DNA of 64,000 nucleotides from CBDDKZ01 sp965230415 (GTDB lineage Bacteria; Bacteroidota; Bacteroidia; Cytophagales; JAAEPT01): positions 4,712,001 to 4,776,000 of the forward strand of contig CBDDKZ010000005.1 of assembly GCA_965230415.1 (NCBI GenBank), given 5' to 3'. A program made the position numbers and the translations under genes. Numbering within the stretch: the stretch's first letter is position 1; every line of letters starts with the position of its first letter. Positions 53,806 to 60,792 of the stretch are shown in pieces. The notes under the pieces were generated by a model. That model saw only the letters and a program-made list of their open reading frames with translations, did no database searches and had not been told where the DNA came from.

Positions 53806-54690
53806 TTAAATTAGCAGGGTTTTCAACATATCAATACCCGGAATTTTGTGATTTATTTCGGCTGGTGTTGAGATGTTGGAAACAAACAAATCAGTTGGCC
53901 GGTTATCGCCAATTGATTGATGCCTTCTTTCATAATTGTAGTAATCAAAATACTCATTCAACAACCGATAGAGATGAGCACCATCTTTAGGTGGGTTGAT
54001 GTATACTTTTTCATACTTTACGCTACGCCATAATCGCTCTATGAATGCGTTATCGGTAGCTCTACCTTTGCCATCCATGCTTAATTGGATGCCTTTTTCC
54101 AAAATAAACGTGCTGAATACCTCAGAAGTAAATTGACATCCCTGATCAGTGTTTATTATTTCAGGCTTTCCATGCATCATGATCGCCGTTTCAATCGTTT
54201 CTTTACACCATTCCGCATCCATGGTATTAGATACTGACCAATTCACTACAAACCGGCTGTGTAGATCTATGACGGCACAAAGGTACATGAAGCCTTTTTT
54301 CATAGGAATATATGTGATATCAGTAGCCCACACCTGATTAGAGCGATCTACCTGAAGCCCCCGAAGTAAATAAGGGTAAACTTTATGGTTTTTATGCCTC
54401 TTGGAGGTGTGTTTACCTGGTAAAATAGCTCGTAAGCCCATAATTCGATAATACAATCGGTCTATTCGGTTGCGACTAACTTCATACCCCTTGTCACGTG
54501 TCAGCCAGGTATACATTCTTGGTGCACCTTTTTCGGGATGATCCAGATAGTGTTGGTCAATTAAACGCATTAACTCTAGGTTTAAAGGTGATTCTTCTCG
54601 CGGTTGATAATAAATACCTGAGCGATGAACCTGTAATAACTCACATTGTTTCACTATACTTAGTTGAGGGTGATCCTTGCTTATCACCAT
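53806..54690 (-). CDS. IS3-family transposase OrfB (DDE integrase)
   Basis: 294 aa from the first ATG; the same frame stays open further upstream and is probably entered by frameshifting from OrfA. The DDE catalytic residues are Asp124 (WATDITYIP), Asp182 (INTDQGCQF) and Glu218 (FIERLWRS), on an rve integrase core. An HTH_21-type segment (YLDHPEKGAPRMYTWL) precedes it. It cuts and joins the element ends. Confidence 0.92.
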   Translation of the reverse strand: MVISKDHPQLSIVKQCELLQVHRSGIYYQPREESPLNLELMRLIDQHYLDHPEKGAPRMYTWLTRDKGYEVSRNRIDRLYYRIMGLRAILPGKHTSKRHKNHKVYPYLLRGLQVDRSNQVWATDITYIPMKKGFMYLCAVIDLHSRFVVNWSVSNTMDAEWCKETIETAIMMHGKPEIINTDQGCQFTSEVFSTFILEKGIQLSMDGKGRATDNAFIERLWRSVKYEKVYINPPKDGAHLYRLLNEYFDYYNYERRHQSIGDNRPTDLFVSNISTPAEINHKIPGIDMLKTLLI

Positions 54691-54710
54691 TCGTCTTTCC
54701 TTGAGAGGCT

Positions 54711-55007
54711 TTACCGCAAGGCGTTCTTTAAAAAATCATTTTCAACTTTCAATTGACCTATAGTCTTGAGGAGTTGATCCTTTTCGGTTTCTTCTTGGCT
54801 TTTACCAGATGTATTTCCCGAGTCAAATACTTGTTCCGCATTTGAAAGGAACTCACGTTTCCATGTATTGATTTGCGTGGGATGTAAATCATATTTTTGA
54901 GCCAATTGGGCCACTGTTGATTGCTCTTTTATGCATTCCAATACAACTTTGGTTTTAAATTTTGAGGTGAATTTTCTTCTACTTGCCATAACAGTAAATT
55001 TAATCAT
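54711..55007 (-). CDS. IS3-family transposase OrfA (HTH)
   Basis: 98 aa. Helix-turn-helix of the HTH_8/HTH_Tnp_1 type (FTSKFKTKVVLECIKEQSTV-AQLAQKYDLHPTQINTWKREFL), then a leucine-rich coiled coil (QLLKTIGQLKVENDFLKNAL). The 3' end carries T-TTA-AAG, where a -1 slip would enter the OrfB frame and make the fusion transposase. It binds the terminal repeats. Confidence 0.9.
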   Translation of the reverse strand: MIKFTVMASRRKFTSKFKTKVVLECIKEQSTVAQLAQKYDLHPTQINTWKREFLSNAEQVFDSGNTSGKSQEETEKDQLLKTIGQLKVENDFLKNALR

Positions 55008-55082
55008 TTTAAAGTTTAACTTACTGTCCTAATTTTTGGGGGATGATCATTGTATATCTTTCAAACCTAAGATTTTGTCATT

Positions 55083-55292
55083 ATGAAAGGGTTATTTTAT
55101 GTTCTGTTATTAACCTTATTTTTGCAGTCAGTTAATGCTCAATTTATAGAGTTTCCTGACAGTAATTTTAAAGCGGAACTGATAAAAGACGGCATTGATT
55201 TAAACAATGACTCTCAAATAAACATTGAAGAAGCTGAAGCAGTTACTTCTCTAAGTTTATGGAATGAGATTCATTCTTTAGAAGACATTTGA
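55083..55292 (+). pseudogene. Truncated leucine-rich-repeat-type secreted protein (5' end only)
   Basis: 69 codons: signal peptide (VLLLTLFLQSVNAQ), then FPDSNFKAELIKDG-IDLNNDSQINIEEAEAVTSLSL, the standard opening of Bacteroidota LRR T9SS proteins. The frame stops at the first bases of a repeated element (55287), so the remainder of the gene has been lost at that junction. An IS element lies 33 bp upstream. Confidence 0.7.
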
Positions 55293-55519
55293 AGCAGTGT
55301 ACTAAAAATATCAGCAAACTGCCTGTTTGGTGTAGTGAAAATAACAGTTTTTGAAATACAGTGTATTAAAAATAACAGTAAAACCAATTCTAATGCCGAA
55401 CGGTGTATTAAAATTAACAGTAAAATGCATAAATAATTAATAGCGCTCACACCAAAATAGGGGGCGGGGGAATATTGACTATCTTAAAAATTGTGGATTA
55501 ATCAAGCACTCAAATAGAT
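55287..55519 (+). repeat. About 233-bp non-coding repeat, copy 2
   Basis: Same as 52054-52246 but with four instead of three AAAATAAC-type units; the extra length is one additional unit of about 40 bp. Starts inside the LRR gene. Confidence 0.8.
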
Positions 55520-55595
55520 GGTATATTGAAATTACAAAACGATTTACTACTGATCTCCCTGTTAAATCAGGTAGACAAATTGTTGTAAAAGAAAA

Positions 55596-55618
55596 AAGGG
55601 TGCCAGCTGGCCACCCTT
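55596..55618 (-). terminator. Strong terminator reading leftward
   Basis: AAGGGTG and CACCCTT pair around CCAGCTGG. On the minus strand it is followed by TTTTTTC. It fits the end of a transcript carrying the small ORF at 55677-55745. Confidence 0.7.
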
Positions 55619-55676
55619 GATTTAATGTCGAAATTACCACTGCGGCAACGTCCTTGGTTGCGGACAGTGTACTAGC

Positions 55677-55745
55677 CTAGCGTTTGACTACGGCCAATAC
55701 AATGACCATAACAACCACTAGTGCCAGGAATGAATAGTCACTCAT
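55677..55745 (-). CDS. Possible 22-residue single-helix membrane peptide
   Basis: ATG at 55745, TAG at 55677-55679. The product MSDYSFLALVVVMVIVLAVVKR is one hydrophobic helix with charged ends. A hairpin region (CACTG...CAGTG, 55639-55669) and a terminator follow, and a 12-bp palindrome lies upstream, as in a small independent transcription unit. Comparable in size to KdpF-type or other small membrane peptides; no family assigned. Confidence 0.45.
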   Translation of the reverse strand: MSDYSFLALVVVMVIVLAVVKR

Positions 55746-55809
55746 GAACAGTTAAGTTCTTATAGACGAGCTGGTATTGAGTAGGAAAGTTAATTGAAAT
55801 TACCTTTTC

Positions 55810-55840
55810 AATTCAAATTAAAATTTCGTTAATTTGAATT
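55810..55840. promoter_or_regulatory. 12-bp perfect palindrome, operator-like
   Basis: AATTCAAATTAA (55810-55821) and TTAATTTGAATT (55829-55840), 7-nt spacer, 65 bp upstream of the small membrane ORF. Confidence 0.45.
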
Positions 55841-55882
55841 AACAAACATGAATACTGGCCCGTCCGATTAAACATTATTTTT

Positions 55883-55919
55883 AGCTGTTGTGCCTCACCA
55901 AAGAAACAACAGCTTTTTT
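55883..55919 (+). terminator. Terminator-like hairpin
   Basis: AGCTGTTGT (55883-55891) pairs with ACAACAGCT (55906-55914), then TTTTT. No annotated gene on the plus strand ends here, so a short RNA is possible. Confidence 0.6.
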
Positions 55920-56388
55920 ATACCCTAAAGAACATAAAAGCTTAATTTCCCCTTTTACAATCAATAATCAAAGAAGAACTAATCTACATTCATTAGTGTT
56001 GGATTCAATTATTCTCCGCTAAAAAATCGGACATATCTTACTTATTACTAATGGATTAAGCTATAGGTATGAAAGTAATACTTTTATCTAGTGGTTAACT
56101 GAATAGCAAGCGGTTAAATGTCAGATTATACCTGAAAAACTTCTTCACATGCAAAAAATCGGCTAAAAGGTGTGTATTGTTGGTCTTTTTTCTTTCAGTA
56201 ACCCCTTCTATTTAACATAAGACTAATTATTGTACCGAGCAATCCTGCCATACATAGCGTAAACGTGGGTAACAAAAAACGTCTATTTAATGAACACCTG
56301 TTAAAATTATTGTAATCCCATTTGGATAAGTACCAAAAACTGGTCACATTTATTAGTTCGTACTTTAACCGTTTTTAGTGTACTTTTT

Positions 56389-57009
56389 ATGAAGATAGGA
56401 TACGCTAGGGTTTCTACTCAAGATCAAAGTTTAGAATTACAGATCGAAGCTCTTGAAAAAGCTGGATGTGAACGAATATTTAAGGAAAAGATATCCGCTG
56501 TAAAGGAACGTCCTCAACTGGAAAAGCTAAACAACATGTTACGTCCAGGCGATACTATTATAATCTGGAAACTTGATCTTCTTGGTCGATCATTGAAACA
56601 CTTAATCGACTTAGTGAATTTCTATCGTAAAAATGAAGTGGAATTAATTAGTGTTCAGGATAACATTGATACCACAACAGCTCAGGGAAGATTAATGTTT
56701 AACATCTTTGCAACAATCGCTGAATTTGAAAGAGAGCTAATAAGTGAGCGTACCAAAGCTGGATTAGCCAGAGCGAAGCGATTAGGGCGTACAGGTGGAA
56801 GACCTCGCGGCATAACACCAGAAAGTAAACGAAAAGCTTATGCTATAGGAGCTCTTCTTGAAAAGAAGGATAAGGATGGAAAAGCTCTTTATTCCCTAAA
56901 TCAAATACAAAAGGAGTTAAACATTAAGAAAGGGCAATACTATAGATTATTAGATTGGCTTGAAAATCAATCCAATACAAAGAATAATAAAAGAACCAAT
57001 AAACGGTGA
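56389..57009 (+). CDS. Serine recombinase (resolvase/invertase family)
   Basis: 206 aa. Catalytic Ser9 in GYARVSTQDQ, conserved LDLLGRSLKHLIDL and the helix E signature GRLMFNIFATIAEFERELISERTKAGLARAKRLGRTGGRP, then a C-terminal Hin-like DNA-binding HTH (LNQIQKELNIKKGQYYRLLDWL). It cuts and rejoins DNA at short inverted half-sites through a 2-bp overlap. It lies at the head of the small-gene array, with GTACTTTA on both sides, suggesting a local substrate; that is inference. Confidence 0.9.
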   Translation: MKIGYARVSTQDQSLELQIEALEKAGCERIFKEKISAVKERPQLEKLNNMLRPGDTIIIWKLDLLGRSLKHLIDLVNFYRKNEVELISVQDNIDTTTAQGRLMFNIFATIAEFERELISERTKAGLARAKRLGRTGGRPRGITPESKRKAYAIGALLEKKDKDGKALYSLNQIQKELNIKKGQYYRLLDWLENQSNTKNNKRTNKR

Positions 57010-57087
57010 ACGAATTGCTATTTAATGTACTTTATATCACCTTTAGGTATAAGAAGAAATTTTGATTTTTTAATATAAAACAAGACA

Positions 57088-57582
57088 ATGAAAAAACCAG
57101 TCGACATGCTTACCCCAGAACAATTTACTGCATTACATTCAGCGCATCAGACCTTTATCACAAATATATCTAATTTAGACAAAAAGGACGCGATGTATTA
57201 CTACATGTTATTCTACCCCTGCACAGAATATGAGAAGGACATAAAGTCGTACGGAGTAGAAAAAGAGACTCAAATTATGCACTCCTTTTTAAACAAGATT
57301 GATACCACGTGCGCATATAACAAATACATGAATAAACTTAAAAATGATAATCTGATTATGGTGACCTTTCGGGAGGATTCGGAACCATATAAAGACCATG
57401 GTAGCAGTAAGTATGCACTTAAAATCTTAAATTATTTGCCGAAAATGGATGTTAAACGTCTGGAAAATGGGGAATGGAATCTAAAGTCAAATGTAAATGG
57501 ATTTGAGGTAGAAGGTAAAATGGGAACCTTCAATTTAGCCTTTGGGGACTGTAAAACATTTGACCCATTTATCGAGCAGTAG
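57088..57582 (+). CDS. Array gene 1: unknown cytosolic protein
   Basis: 164 aa, no signal peptide. Residues include HQTFITNISNLDKKDAMYYYML and MVTFREDSEPYKDHGSSKYALKIL. No known family. The TAG stop overlaps the first array motif (57581-57598). AT-rich, like the rest of the array. Confidence 0.6.
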   Translation: MKKPVDMLTPEQFTALHSAHQTFITNISNLDKKDAMYYYMLFYPCTEYEKDIKSYGVEKETQIMHSFLNKIDTTCAYNKYMNKLKNDNLIMVTFREDSEPYKDHGSSKYALKILNYLPKMDVKRLENGEWNLKSNVNGFEVEGKMGTFNLAFGDCKTFDPFIEQ

Positions 57583-57598
57583 TACCTAAAACGTAAGG
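57581..57598 (+). promoter_or_regulatory. Array motif 1
   Basis: AGTACCTAAAACGTAAGG; overlaps the preceding stop codon. Confidence 0.6.
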
Positions 57599-57626
57599 CA
57601 AATCCAGACTAAAAAATATTAAGAAA

Positions 57627-57806
57627 ATGAAATTTGAATTTTATATTAAGAACCAAACGTATTTTGGGAAATTTGTACACGAGAGTGAATACAATGAATT
57701 AGCAGCTAAATCAAGGGAAGATGTTGAGAAGGAAGCGATGGATTTAGCTATTTCAAAGTATGGTCGCATAGATAGAATAGTTGTCTCACAGACAAGCACT
57801 AAATAA
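57627..57806 (+). CDS. Array gene 2: unknown 59-aa protein
   Basis: ATG 57627, TAA 57804-57806. Starts MKFEFYIKNQTYFGKF and contains EDVEKEAMDLAISKYGRIDR. Amphipathic, soluble, no known family. It lies between two array motifs and has the same arrangement as its neighbours, which supports it as real. Confidence 0.55.
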   Translation: MKFEFYIKNQTYFGKFVHESEYNELAAKSREDVEKEAMDLAISKYGRIDRIVVSQTSTK

Positions 57807-57822
57807 TGCATTATAAATATTG

Positions 57823-57841
57823 AAAGTACCTAAAATAGGAG
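57823..57841 (+). promoter_or_regulatory. Array motif 2
   Basis: AAAGTACCTAAAATAGGAG, 8 bp before ATG 57850. Confidence 0.7.
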
Positions 57842-57849
57842 TAAATCTA

Positions 57850-57897
57850 ATGAATCATCCATTTGCATTAAATGACGACACTTCAAATAAAGATTAA
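57850..57897 (+). other. Micro-ORF of 15 codons in the array
   Basis: MNHPFALNDDTSNKD. It follows a full array motif with GGAG 8 bp upstream and ends just before the next motif. It could be a tiny peptide or the stub of a lost gene. Confidence 0.35.
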
Positions 57898-57899
57898 TT

Positions 57900-57910
57900 A
57901 AAGTACCAAA
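57900..57910 (+). promoter_or_regulatory. Array motif 3 (short)
   Basis: AAAGTACCAAA, 12 bp before ATG 57923; it lacks the GGAG part. Confidence 0.5.
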
Positions 57911-57922
57911 CAAACAAAGATC

Positions 57923-58444
57923 ATGAGATTAAATAAAGCGTCTTTTCAAGATGTAAAAGAAGGAAAAACTATATTTATATACTCTCCCAGAGAGGGGAGA
58001 TTTCTGGAAAGGTATAATGACCACAGAGGGTTACACGCGCAACGTACGCGTGAAGAAGTTGTTAATAATGGTGAATTAAAATATTTAGGATTTAAATTTA
58101 TACCCACAGATCATCATGGTAGAAGAGTATACTACATGCACAGTGTTTATAAAGACGAGAGGCTTGTACCTCATGGGGAATATTTAAATGTTACACCAAT
58201 AACAACCACAACACCTGATTTATACTTTTATGATATTGAGTGGGACGAACATATTGAAAGGTTAAGGATTTTATCTCCATTTTGGAGAAATATTAATCCA
58301 GCAGTAAATGTACAATTGTATCACAGGCTGGTTGGAAAAGGAAAAATGTTGTGTTTAGCCACTGTCAAGCCAGACCCTGACGGATGGGCTGACTTCGAAC
58401 CGTACTTAGCTCCTGATTCACTACAAGTGCCTAGAGTTGAGTAA
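57923..58444 (+). CDS. Array gene 3: unknown cytosolic protein
   Basis: 173 aa, no signal or membrane segment. Distinctive phrases: IFIYSPREGRFLERYNDHRG, TPDLYFYDIEWDEHIERL and LVGKGKMLCLATVKPDP. No family recognised. Followed by two hairpins (58466-58559). Confidence 0.6.
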   Translation: MRLNKASFQDVKEGKTIFIYSPREGRFLERYNDHRGLHAQRTREEVVNNGELKYLGFKFIPTDHHGRRVYYMHSVYKDERLVPHGEYLNVTPITTTTPDLYFYDIEWDEHIERLRILSPFWRNINPAVNVQLYHRLVGKGKMLCLATVKPDPDGWADFEPYLAPDSLQVPRVE

Positions 58445-58465
58445 ATAGAAAGGTGCAATTCGATC

Positions 58466-58506
58466 CAGTTCATTAAACTGTTGTTTACTGATATTTTAAT
58501 GAACTG
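58466..58506. terminator. 12-bp perfect hairpin after array gene 3
   Basis: CAGTTCATTAAA (58466-58477) pairs with TTTAATGAACTG (58495-58506), 17-nt loop. Confidence 0.6.
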
Positions 58507-58529
58507 TTTCACACATTTGAAACATTAAT

Positions 58530-58559
58530 CAACTATGGACTAGAAGTATCCCATAGTTG
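58530..58559. terminator. Second hairpin
   Basis: CAACTATGG (58530-58538) pairs with CCATAGTTG (58551-58559). Confidence 0.5.
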
Positions 58560-58567
58560 GGATAACC

Positions 58568-58585
58568 AAAGTACCTAAATAGGAG
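58568..58585 (+). promoter_or_regulatory. Array motif 4
   Basis: AAAGTACCTAAATAGGAG, 3 bp before ATG 58589. Confidence 0.75.
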
Positions 58586-58588
58586 ACC

Positions 58589-58630
58589 ATGAAAAGGCTA
58601 AAAAATATTATAACAAGATCTCACAGATAA
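58589..58630 (+). other. Micro-ORF of 13 codons in the array
   Basis: MKRLKNIITRSHR, basic. The full motif lies just upstream and the next motif 2 bp downstream. Confidence 0.35.
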
Positions 58631-58632
58631 TC

Positions 58633-58653
58633 AAAGCACCTAAATAGAAGGAG
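58633..58653 (+). promoter_or_regulatory. Array motif 5
   Basis: AAAGCACCTAAATA then GAAGGAG, 4 bp before ATG 58658. Confidence 0.75.
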
Positions 58654-58657
58654 AACT

Positions 58658-58894
58658 ATGGAGGAAAAATATGTAGTATTATTTCATGGAGTTCAGGAAT
58701 TTGAAGTCTATGACAACGTGAACACATTGGAAGACGTGATTCATGAGATCAAAGTGGATCATAGATACAAGAATTATGGTCGGAATGGTGCAACCATAAT
58801 AAAAGGAGCTGCTAAATATCAAATCGACAATTCTGGAAATGAAACCTTTGAAGTTGAGGATTGGCGCGCTGCTCGATTGGCAATAACTAATTAG
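58658..58894 (+). CDS. Array gene 4: unknown 78-aa protein
   Basis: Begins MEEKYVVLFHGVQEFEVYDN and holds EVEDWRAARLAITN at the end. Soluble, beta-alpha looking, no family recognised. Strong GGAG 4 bp upstream. Array gene 5 starts 6 bp after its stop, without an intervening motif. Confidence 0.6.
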   Translation: MEEKYVVLFHGVQEFEVYDNVNTLEDVIHEIKVDHRYKNYGRNGATIIKGAAKYQIDNSGNETFEVEDWRAARLAITN

Positions 58895-58900
58895 AAAGAT

Positions 58901-59167
58901 ATGACCGATAAACAAAAAACTGAATTAGCAATCAATGTTGCCGAAACGATAGACAAAGCCATAGTAACTGGCACGTTAGATCTTTGTTTACGTGGGTTAA
59001 GCCTTCAAGAATGGAAGACGTATGTTATAGCAACAAAACAAGTTTTGGATTCATACCACCAGGACATTCCTGATGATGCCTTAAAAATCGGTGCCATCTA
59101 TAATGGTGTAGTAAAACGAAAGGAAAAACTGTTACTCGAAGGTTTATTACCAAACCTAGAAGAATAA
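58901..59167 (+). CDS. Array gene 5: unknown 88-aa helical protein
   Basis: Predicted helical: TELAINVAETIDKAIVTGTL, LSLQEWKTYVIATKQVLDSY. No family recognised. The TAA stop (59165-59167) overlaps array motif 6. Same operon as gene 4. Confidence 0.6.
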   Translation: MTDKQKTELAINVAETIDKAIVTGTLDLCLRGLSLQEWKTYVIATKQVLDSYHQDIPDDALKIGAIYNGVVKRKEKLLLEGLLPNLEE

Positions 59168-59186
59168 AGTACCTAAATACGAGGAG
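59166..59186 (+). promoter_or_regulatory. Array motif 6
   Basis: AAAGTACCTAAATACGAGG then AG, ending directly at ATG 59187; shares bases with the previous stop codon. Confidence 0.75.
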
Positions 59187-59969
59187 ATGGAAGCCACAAC
59201 GACAAAATTCACAGCGCGATTTATGCCAGAAGACAAGGCAGAACTGGAAAAAATTCAGAAGCAGATTGACCCAAGTCTACCACTGAACAAAGTTGTAATA
59301 AAGATTATTCGGGAATGGCGTAATTTATTGAAATCGAACAAGGAGCTAAAAATTATAAATTTAAAACTTAATGATATGAATTCAGGAAATCGAATAAGTG
59401 TTTTTTGTGTATTAATTATACTATCAACAATAATCATTTTTACATCATGTGAGATCAAGATAAACGATAAAGCTGTCAAAGAATATTTGCATGAATTTGA
59501 ATCAACTACTGATAACATTGAAGAAAAAATATATGGAACTTGGGAATACAAAATATCAATGAATGAGACCGAATTTAGCAAATTCGATGGTGAAGAAACT
59601 TTGAAGAATTTACCCGAAAATATGGGTTTTCAATATTCTGAAGATGGCGAATTAAGCTTCTTGAAAGGAAAAAAATATAATGCAGAAGCAAATTATGTAA
59701 TCGAAATAATTAAAAATGGACGAAGTATAATACTGAAATATCATCATCAAGAAACTGGAAGTTGGAAACTGGCTAGCAACTTCATTGCATGGTCTACAGA
59801 AAATTCCCAGATCACACCACTTAATGATATAGCAGAAAAATTTCAAGAAGAGGTGTTACCAGATTTAGAAGATGAAAACCCGATTTCTTGTGAGATTGTA
59901 AGTATAGATGAAACATTTATGATTTTAAAAGATCAGGATAGTTTTCCGATAACATATAACAAAAAATGA
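59187..59969 (+). CDS. Array gene 6: soluble N-terminus fused in frame to a lipoprotein (paralogue A)
   Basis: 260 aa as one frame. Residues 1-55 are a charged helical segment (TTKFTARFMPEDKAELEKIQ) and look like part of another small protein. From about residue 55 the sequence equals the next gene's start: an internal ATG at 59376 begins a lipoprotein signal (RISVFCVLIILSTIIIFTSC). The mature domain is shared with paralogue B (TDNIEEKIYGTWEYKIS, GSWKLASNFI). Most likely a duplication joined a lipoprotein to an older gene; translation may start at 59187, 59376 or both. Confidence 0.65.
   Translation: MEATTTKFTARFMPEDKAELEKIQKQIDPSLPLNKVVIKIIREWRNLLKSNKELKIINLKLNDMNSGNRISVFCVLIILSTIIIFTSCEIKINDKAVKEYLHEFESTTDNIEEKIYGTWEYKISMNETEFSKFDGEETLKNLPENMGFQYSEDGELSFLKGKKYNAEANYVIEIIKNGRSIILKYHHQETGSWKLASNFIAWSTENSQITPLNDIAEKFQEEVLPDLEDENPISCEIVSIDETFMILKDQDSFPITYNKK
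59349..59449 (+). repeat. 101-bp tandem duplication, copy A
   Basis: Matches 59981-60081 with one visible mismatch; covers the lipoprotein signal and 27 bp before its ATG. Confidence 0.9.
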
Positions 59970-60628
59970 GTGTTATTAATAAAATTATAAATTTAAAACT
60001 TAATGATATGAATTCAGGAAATCGAATAAGTGTTTTTTGTGTATTAATTATACTATCAACAATAATCATTTTCACATCATGCGTGATCAAGGTAGATGAT
60101 AATGTAGAGGATAAAGCTTTCAAAGAAGATTTTAGTGAATTGAAATCAACTACTGATAACATTGAAGAAAAATTATATGGGACTTGGGAATACAAAGTAT
60201 CAATAAACGAGACCGAATTCAGAAATAAATTAAGTAATCATTCAATTGATAAATCTGAAGGTAAAATTACAGAATTGGCTTTAGATGGTAAATTAACCAT
60301 CGTAAAAGGAAAAAGATATAAGAATGAACAAAATGTTTTATTTACAATGTTCATTAACATGCTAGAGGAAGAATTGGCAGTAAAATATCGTGTTGAAGAT
60401 ATTGGAAGTTGGAAACTGGCTGGCAACTTTATAGTATATCATAATGAAGAATACAAGACCACTCCAATAAATAATATAGCAAAAAATATGGAAAGACAGA
60501 ACATTTCAGGCGATCTTTCTCAGTCATTTGGAAGCATATCTTCTTATGAAATACTAAGTATTGACGAAAAAGCTATGGTCTTGAAGGATGATTTAACTGG
60601 AATTCCGATAACTTATTACAAAAAATAA
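59966..60628 (+). CDS. Array gene 7: lipoprotein paralogue B
   Basis: 220 aa from ATG 59966, which overlaps the previous stop (ATGA); a conserved internal ATG is at 60008 directly before the lipoprotein signal (lipobox IIFTSC). The domain has TDNIEEKLYGTWEYKVS and GSWKLAGNFIVYH and ends ITYYKK, like paralogue A. A lipocalin-like fold is possible but unproven. Confidence 0.7.
   Translation: MSVINKIINLKLNDMNSGNRISVFCVLIILSTIIIFTSCVIKVDDNVEDKAFKEDFSELKSTTDNIEEKLYGTWEYKVSINETEFRNKLSNHSIDKSEGKITELALDGKLTIVKGKRYKNEQNVLFTMFINMLEEELAVKYRVEDIGSWKLAGNFIVYHNEEYKTTPINNIAKNMERQNISGDLSQSFGSISSYEILSIDEKAMVLKDDLTGIPITYYKK
59981..60081 (+). repeat. 101-bp tandem duplication, copy B
   Basis: Second copy, 632 bp after copy A. 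Confidence 0.9.
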
Positions 60629-60700
60629 TGAATATCCAACGCTCAATTAAGACGGAAAAGTTTAGCAAATTATTTCCAATGGAGAACTAGAAATATTAAT

Positions 60701-60719
60701 GAACACCTAAAAATAAGAG
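60701..60719 (+). promoter_or_regulatory. Array motif 7
   Basis: GAACACCTAAAAATAAGAG; 74 bp before the next start, so here it does not act as the RBS. Confidence 0.55.
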
Positions 60720-60792
60720 TGCATTTCTTAAAAAAAAGTATCCCTTATACGATATATATGCTATATTGTTGTGTGCAAAACAAAAAAACAAG

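Larger units (their letters stand above)
53759..55049 (-). mobile_element. Complete IS3-family (IS150-like) insertion sequence
   Basis: 1291 bp. Left end TGTAGTTACCCC and inverted right end TGATCATCCCCC both continue into ATTAGGACAG, giving 26-bp imperfect terminal repeats that start TG and end CA. The flanks share TTG (53756-53758 and 55050-55052), a 3-bp target duplication. It encodes OrfA and OrfB with an apparent -1 frameshift site between. Confidence 0.88.
55746..56388. other. Intergenic, about 640 bp
   Basis: Holds a palindrome (55810-55840), a terminator-like hairpin (55883-55919) and GTAC-containing sequences in front of the recombinase. No ORF of note. Confidence 0.45.
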
